From RPQJ01 sp963754535 (GTDB lineage: Bacteria; Pseudomonadota; Gammaproteobacteria; Steroidobacterales; Steroidobacteraceae), in contig CAVWGG010000011.1 in the NCBI GenBank assembly GCA_963754535.1, positions 62,001 through 126,000 on the forward strand: a DNA stretch of 64,000 nucleotides, in the 5' to 3' direction. This document shows, piece after piece, positions 62,412 to 64,000 of the stretch. Positions within the stretch are counted from its first letter, which is position 1, and each line of letters opens with the position of its first letter. The notes below the pieces were generated by a model. It made no database searches, was not told the DNA's origin, and saw only the letters and a program-made list of their open reading frames with translations. The position numbers and the translations under genes were made by a program.

Positions 62412-62719
62412 TCGCTGGCGACCTCGACGAACCCGTCGACAATACGCGTTGCGTGACTCTTCACCGGCTCATAGGCGGGCGGGGTCAGTGCCTTGCCGGT
62501 GCGCAGGCAGAAGCGGGCGCCATGACGTGGGCAGATGACCTGGTGATCCTCGACCTCGCCACCGGCGAGACCGCCGCCGTCGTGGGTGCAGACGTCCTCG
62601 ATGGCGAAGAACTCGCCGTCGATGTTGTAGACGGCGACGAACGCGCCGTCGACTTCGGCCGACGCGTAGTCACCCGGCTTGATGTCCGTTGCGGGTGCGA
62701 CGCGGATCCAGCTAGACAT
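62408..62719 (-). CDS. Rieske [2Fe-2S] ferredoxin (non-heme oxygenase type)
   Basis: A 103-residue Rieske protein: cluster ligands are in DVCTHDGGGL (C-x-H) and VICPRHGARF (C-x2-H), with the typical GKALTPPAYEPVKSH near the end. The ATG at 62719 gives the standard start. Such ferredoxins occur in suf operons as well as dioxygenase systems, and here sufT and sufU lie upstream, which favours an iron-sulfur context. Confidence 0.92.
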   Translation of the reverse strand: MSSWIRVAPATDIKPGDYASAEVDGAFVAVYNIDGEFFAIEDVCTHDGGGLAGGEVEDHQVICPRHGARFCLRTGKALTPPAYEPVKSHATRIVDGFVEVASE

Positions 62720-62827
62720 GGCGGCGCGATCCAGGGTCTTGCGCGAACCCGATGACGAGGCGAGCGCGATGCAAAGCAGAGGCATGAATCGGGGTGCCGT
62801 GAGCGGCACCGCTCTGGCGCCGGGCAT

Positions 62828-62929
62828 CCGGTTGGGAACCGAGACGCCGGGCTGTGCGAGGCATGGACGCCGAGCCCAGAGCCCCCATGGATGGGTTTAC
62901 GGCGTCCCGGCGTCTCGGTTCCCAACCGG
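62828..62929. repeat. Long perfect inverted repeat (24-bp arms, 54-base loop)
   Basis: A 24-base arm at 62828-62851 (starting CCGGTTGGGAACC) is perfectly complementary to 62906-62929. With mismatches, pairing extends outward to GGCGCC at both sides (about 62816-62941). The loop holds a smaller nested pair, GGACGCCG (62865-62872) and CGGCGTCC (62900-62907, partly overlapping the right arm), and CCCATGGATGGG. It lies in the 249-base gap between sufT and the Rieske gene; no open frame there is convincing. Confidence 0.85.
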
Positions 62930-62968
62930 GTGACCAGGCGCCGTTAAGCAACATCCGCGCGACGGTGC

Positions 62969-63517
62969 TCACATCATCCCCGTCTGCAACCGCGCCGCTT
63001 CGGACATCATCGACTGGTCCCATGGCGGGTCGAACACGAGCTCGACGTCGGCATGCTTCACCGTCGGGATGACCTCGACTTTTTCCTTCACGTCGGCGAC
63101 GAGCACGTCACCCATGCCGCAGCCGGGCGCGGTCAGCGTCATCTTGATCGACAGCACGCGGCCATCGCCGTCGGGGATGACCTCGCATTCATAGACCAGT
63201 CCGAGGTCCACGATGTTGATCGGAATCTCCGGGTCGTAGCAGCCCTTCATCTGCTGCCAGGCCACCTGCTTCACGTCATCGTCGCTCGCATTCGGCGGCA
63301 GCTCCGGCGTTTCTGCCGGCTCCTTGCCGAGCGCATCCGCGTCCTTCCCCGCGATGCGGAAGAGGTTGCCCTCGACGTAGACGGTGAAGCTGCCACCCAG
63401 GGCCTGCGTGATGTAGCCCTGCTGCCCCTGGCGCAGTTTCACGTTGACGCCCGCAGGAACGATCACCGCGTCCACGTCGCGGGTGAAGTTCACGGGCTCG
63501 TTGTCGGCTCGGTACAA
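62969..63517 (-). CDS. sufT: Iron-sulfur assembly protein SufT
   Basis: A 182-residue SufT. The N-terminal part has YITQALGGSFTVYVEGNLFRIAG. The MIP18/DUF59 domain has MKGCYDPEIPINIVDLGLVYE and LTAPGCGMGDVLVADVKEKVE, with the Cys of PGCGMG. SufT helps mature Fe-S proteins. The TTG at 63517 has AGGAG six bases upstream and matches the family length; there is no nearby ATG. It lies 20 nt after sufU. Confidence 0.93.
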   Translation of the reverse strand: MYRADNEPVNFTRDVDAVIVPAGVNVKLRQGQQGYITQALGGSFTVYVEGNLFRIAGKDADALGKEPAETPELPPNASDDDVKQVAWQQMKGCYDPEIPINIVDLGLVYECEVIPDGDGRVLSIKMTLTAPGCGMGDVLVADVKEKVEVIPTVKHADVELVFDPPWDQSMMSEAARLQTGMM

Positions 63518-63537
63518 GGCGGGCTCCTGTCGATCGA

Positions 63538-63981
63538 TTATTCAGTCGAAACCTGTTCCTGCTGGTGCAGCGCCGCGTCGAGCGTGTGCCAGCAGAGGCT
63601 CGCGCACTTCACGCGGGCCGGGAATTCACGGACGCCGGACAGCGCGCCCAGCTTGCCGAGGCTGGTGACGTCGATGTCGACGTCGTCGCGCGTCAGCAAC
63701 TGGTGCATCCGGGAGAACAGCGCTTCGGCCTCGGGGATCGTCTTGCCCTTCACGCTTTCGGTGAGCAGCGACGCAGACGCGACCGAGATGGCGCAACCGC
63801 TGCCGTTGAACGAGACGTCGGCGATGCGGTCGCCGTCGAGTTTCACGTACACCGTCAGCTTGTCGCCGCACAGCGGATTGAAGCCGTCGGCGCGGCGATC
63901 CGCATCCGGCATTTCGCGGAAATTCCGCGGATGCCGGTTGTGGTCGACGATGATGTCGCGGTACAGGTCCTTGAGGTCCAT
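63538..63981 (-). CDS. sufU: Iron-sulfur scaffold/sulfur-relay protein SufU
   Basis: A 147-residue SufU/IscU-like protein with MDLKDLYRDIIVDHNRHPRNF, the zinc/cluster ligands in NPLCGDKLTVYVKLDGDRI, GSGCAISVASASLLTESVKG, and VKCASLCWHTLDAAL. The insertion between Cys 2 and Cys 3 is typical of SufU. It receives sulfur from SufS. Its ATG overlaps the stop of the upstream gene (TGATG). Confidence 0.95.
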   Translation of the reverse strand: MDLKDLYRDIIVDHNRHPRNFREMPDADRRADGFNPLCGDKLTVYVKLDGDRIADVSFNGSGCAISVASASLLTESVKGKTIPEAEALFSRMHQLLTRDDVDIDVTSLGKLGALSGVREFPARVKCASLCWHTLDAALHQQEQVSTE

Positions 63982-64000
63982 CAGCCGAGCATCTCCCGCG
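63981..64000 (-). CDS. C-terminal end of the gene upstream of sufU (probably sufS)
   Basis: Only the last five codons and stop are visible (REMLG, stop at 63981-63983). The position directly before sufU, with overlapping stop and start, is where sufS normally lies; that name is inferred from context only. Confidence 0.45.

Overview
The window is 64 kb of GC-rich, gene-dense chromosome from a gammaproteobacterium, probably in the Steroidobacterales/Nevskiales/Xanthomonadales neighbourhood. This placement is inferred from base composition and gene order: exbB-exbD-msbA-lpxK-ycaR-kdsB, divergent rne/rluC, yceD-rpmF-plsX, an SOS cassette lexA-imuA-imuB-dnaE2, and lolC-lolE-lolD. I saw no rRNA, tRNA, CRISPR array, transposase or prophage gene.

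Layout. 1-2.5 kb holds the N-terminal 824 codons of mfd (minus strand, cut by the window edge). 2.6-13.9 kb is a plus-strand envelope block: lipoprotein release (lolC, lolE, lolD), the DNA-uptake channel comEC, an ExbB/ExbD motor, the lipid A flippase msbA, lpxK (frameshifted), ycaR, kdsB and a LAB_N protein. 14-20 kb has a secreted bicupin, rluF with a SUI1-like gene, a GNAT-phosphatase fusion, a twice-frameshifted sugar dehydrogenase, a small zinc-ribbon ORF, a membrane protein and a VIT-family transporter. 19.9-25.5 kb (minus) holds an aldehyde dehydrogenase with its DUF779 partner, then an ADP-ribosylglycohydrolase beside a badly frameshifted kinase-like gene. 25.7-33.2 kb (plus) is the most striking region: after a small tyrosine phosphatase come six tightly packed genes. 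They encode a cNMP-binding patatin phospholipase, a DevB-DevC-DevA type exporter whose ATPase carries a GAF domain, a CpdA-like cyclic-nucleotide phosphodiesterase and a class III cyclase-like protein. Together they look like a self-contained cyclic-nucleotide-controlled lipid or export system.

33-48 kb is mostly core: a metallo-beta-lactamase-fold hydrolase, rne, rluC, maf, yceD-rpmF-plsX, a YkvA protein, an L,D-transpeptidase, mprF with an AcvB/VirJ-like hydrolase, a membrane-TPR-like protein and an alanine-zipper lipoprotein. 48-54.5 kb is the LexA-controlled mutagenesis cassette, with two perfect SOS boxes over the lexA promoter. 54.5-64 kb has a thioredoxin-TPR protein, a DUF481 outer-membrane protein, putA, sdaA, an SDR enzyme, sixA, a Rieske ferredoxin, sufT, sufU and the last codons of an upstream gene, probably sufS.

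Four genes (lpxK, the sugar dehydrogenase, the kinase-like gene, dnaE2) are interrupted by single-base indels. lpxK and its neighbours are normally essential, so at least some of these indels may be residual assembly errors. The cluster of indels at 17.6-25.3 kb could also be genuine decay of accessory genes.
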